Below are positions 63,127 through 64,000 of a DNA stretch of 64,000 bases, one piece after another. Location: contig CAJNOI010000016.1 in assembly GCA_905250115.1 (NCBI GenBank), positions 650,209 to 714,208 on the forward strand, in the 5' to 3' direction. Origin of the DNA: Adineta steineri. Taxonomy: Eukaryota; Rotifera; Eurotatoria; Adinetida; Adinetidae. The stretch's first letter is position 1, and each line of letters opens with the position of its first letter. The translations under genes and the position numbers were made by a program. The notes under the pieces are model-generated. The model worked only from the letters and a program-made list of their open reading frames with translations. It searched no databases and was not told where the DNA came from.

Positions 63127-64000
63127 AATAGAAGAAAAATTATTTACCTAAGTATTTCTCATATGTTTGGTTTTCAGTTATGTAAAACTCTTCTTTTTGG
63201 GATTTATGAAAAGGTTCGAATAAATCTCGGTAATTGCTAGATATTCTTAATCAATCAATCAATGAGGTATTGACTTATTGATATGTGATAGGAAAAATAT
63301 TTCATTTTTGTATTAATTCAATCCAAAAAGTAATTATATAGGCTTAATAGTCTCCCCTCTTACTATAGACATTTATCCTTGGGATGTGTTATTCTACTTT
63401 TGAAATTTGTTTCTATGATTAATCAAGGCGTCAGCTATATAATAGGTGCGCCATAACGAATGAAGGTCTCCGTATTTTAATTATGCTTTCTTTTAGTTTT
63501 GAATTATCAAGTTGATTCTTCTACCGGAAGATGCACTGTTAAATTCTCTACAAAAAAAGTTATTAAGCTTGGTCCTAAAATGAATTGGTAAAAAAATCTA
63601 GAAAAAGATTATCTAACATATAAAAAGTATCCAAGTGTCAAAACTACCAAATGCCTCATAAATGGCTACTATTCGTATAAATTTTTCTTATCGTGATAAA
63701 GATCTTTTTACCAATTCATTTTTAGGATCAAGCTTAATAACCTTTTTATAGAGAATTTAACGGCGCATCTTCTGATAGAAGAATCAAATTGCAAGTTCAA
63801 AACTAAAAGAAAGCATAGCCAAAATATGCGGACCTTCATTCCTTATGGCGCACTCGTTATATATATGTATGTTGTTACTCTATAACTTGACTATCAAAAT
63901 ATATTTCCGATATGCTGATTCTATGTACTATTGTAAACTCCTATAAAACTAGCGATGAAATATTTGACTCAAATGTGTCGAAGTATTCTATGATGAGCAG
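63127..64000. other. Right-edge region (probably intron of the FN3 gene)
   Basis: From the acceptor upstream of the first visible FN3 exon to the window end no further exon was found. Apart from the inverted-repeat element this stretch is unremarkable AT-rich DNA. It is probably intron, since the FN3 gene must have 5' exons beyond the edge. Confidence 0.5.
63437..63861. mobile_element. MITE-like element with long terminal inverted repeats
   Basis: A left arm at about 63437-63606 is repeated in inverted orientation at about 63695-63861, with only scattered mismatches. Shared blocks include gtgcgccataa at the ends, gaatgaaggtc, gctttcttttagttttgaa, gattcttct, gttaaattctct, gttattaagcttg, and aatgaattggtaaaaa at the inner edge. 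About 90 bp of unrelated sequence separates the arms. No transposase ORF is present. The outer edges lie in tatata runs, so a TA target-site duplication is possible. The shape is that of a foldback or Tc1/mariner-type MITE, probably in an intron of the FN3 gene. Confidence 0.75.

Overview
The window is nuclear DNA of a small-genome invertebrate animal, most likely a rotifer and plausibly a bdelloid. The DNA is strongly AT-rich. Almost every gene is split by very short GT-AG introns, mostly about 45-65 bp. The repertoire is purely metazoan: innexin, Rh ammonium channel, ZSWIM8, BCL11, TMEM26, troponin C, SLC25A39/40 and a claudin-like protein. A kinesin-light-chain-like TPR gene of the kind abundant in bdelloids runs in from the left edge. 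The species call is an inference. No bacterial, viral or plasmid region was recognised.

Layout, left to right. 1-246: 3' end of a TPR/KLC-like gene (+). 2.5-4.7 kb: an unrecognised five-exon gene and a small one-pass membrane protein (both -). 5.3-6.9 kb: TMEM26-like membrane protein (-), with a doubtful small gene upstream. 9.8-10.7 kb: charged, coiled-coil-like protein of unknown function (-). 11.4-14.5 kb: divergent pair of EF-hand genes, troponin C-like (-) and calmodulin-like (+). 14.9-17.3 kb: AidB/ACDH-11-type acyl-CoA dehydrogenase (-). 17.8-24.3 kb: ZSWIM8 (-), the E3 substrate receptor known for target-directed microRNA decay. 24.7-25.3 kb: degenerate EF-hand protein (+). 26.0-27.6 kb: SLC25A39/40 mitochondrial carrier (-). 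28.6-31.8 kb: BCL11-type zinc-finger factor (-), with a 3.7 kb gene-free flank upstream that contains a 10-N gap. 35.5-37.2 kb: CRIB-domain protein (-), followed by 6.5 kb without genes. 43.7-44.8 kb: claudin/TARP-like four-TM protein (-). 48.7-50.9 kb: compact two-TM guanylyl cyclase (-). 52.4-54.4 kb: gustatory-receptor-like 7-TM protein (+), convergent with an innexin (-, 54.5-55.9 kb). 58.2-61.3 kb: Rh-type ammonium transporter (-) with a 14-nt first coding exon. 61.5 kb to right edge: FN3/single-TM adhesion protein (-), interrupted or preceded by a long-TIR, MITE-like inverted repeat at about 63.44-63.86 kb.

There is no operon or single pathway here. The genes are separate transcription units: calcium sensing and muscle (the three EF-hand genes), cell-cell contact and excitability (innexin, claudin-like, FN3 receptor), sensory or second-messenger signalling (GR-like, guanylyl cyclase), transport (Rh, SLC25) and regulation (ZSWIM8, BCL11). 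The points most worth checking are the compact cyclase architecture, the reduced BCL11 finger set, the carrier lacking the usual cysteine-rich loop, the micro-exon starts and the long-TIR element.
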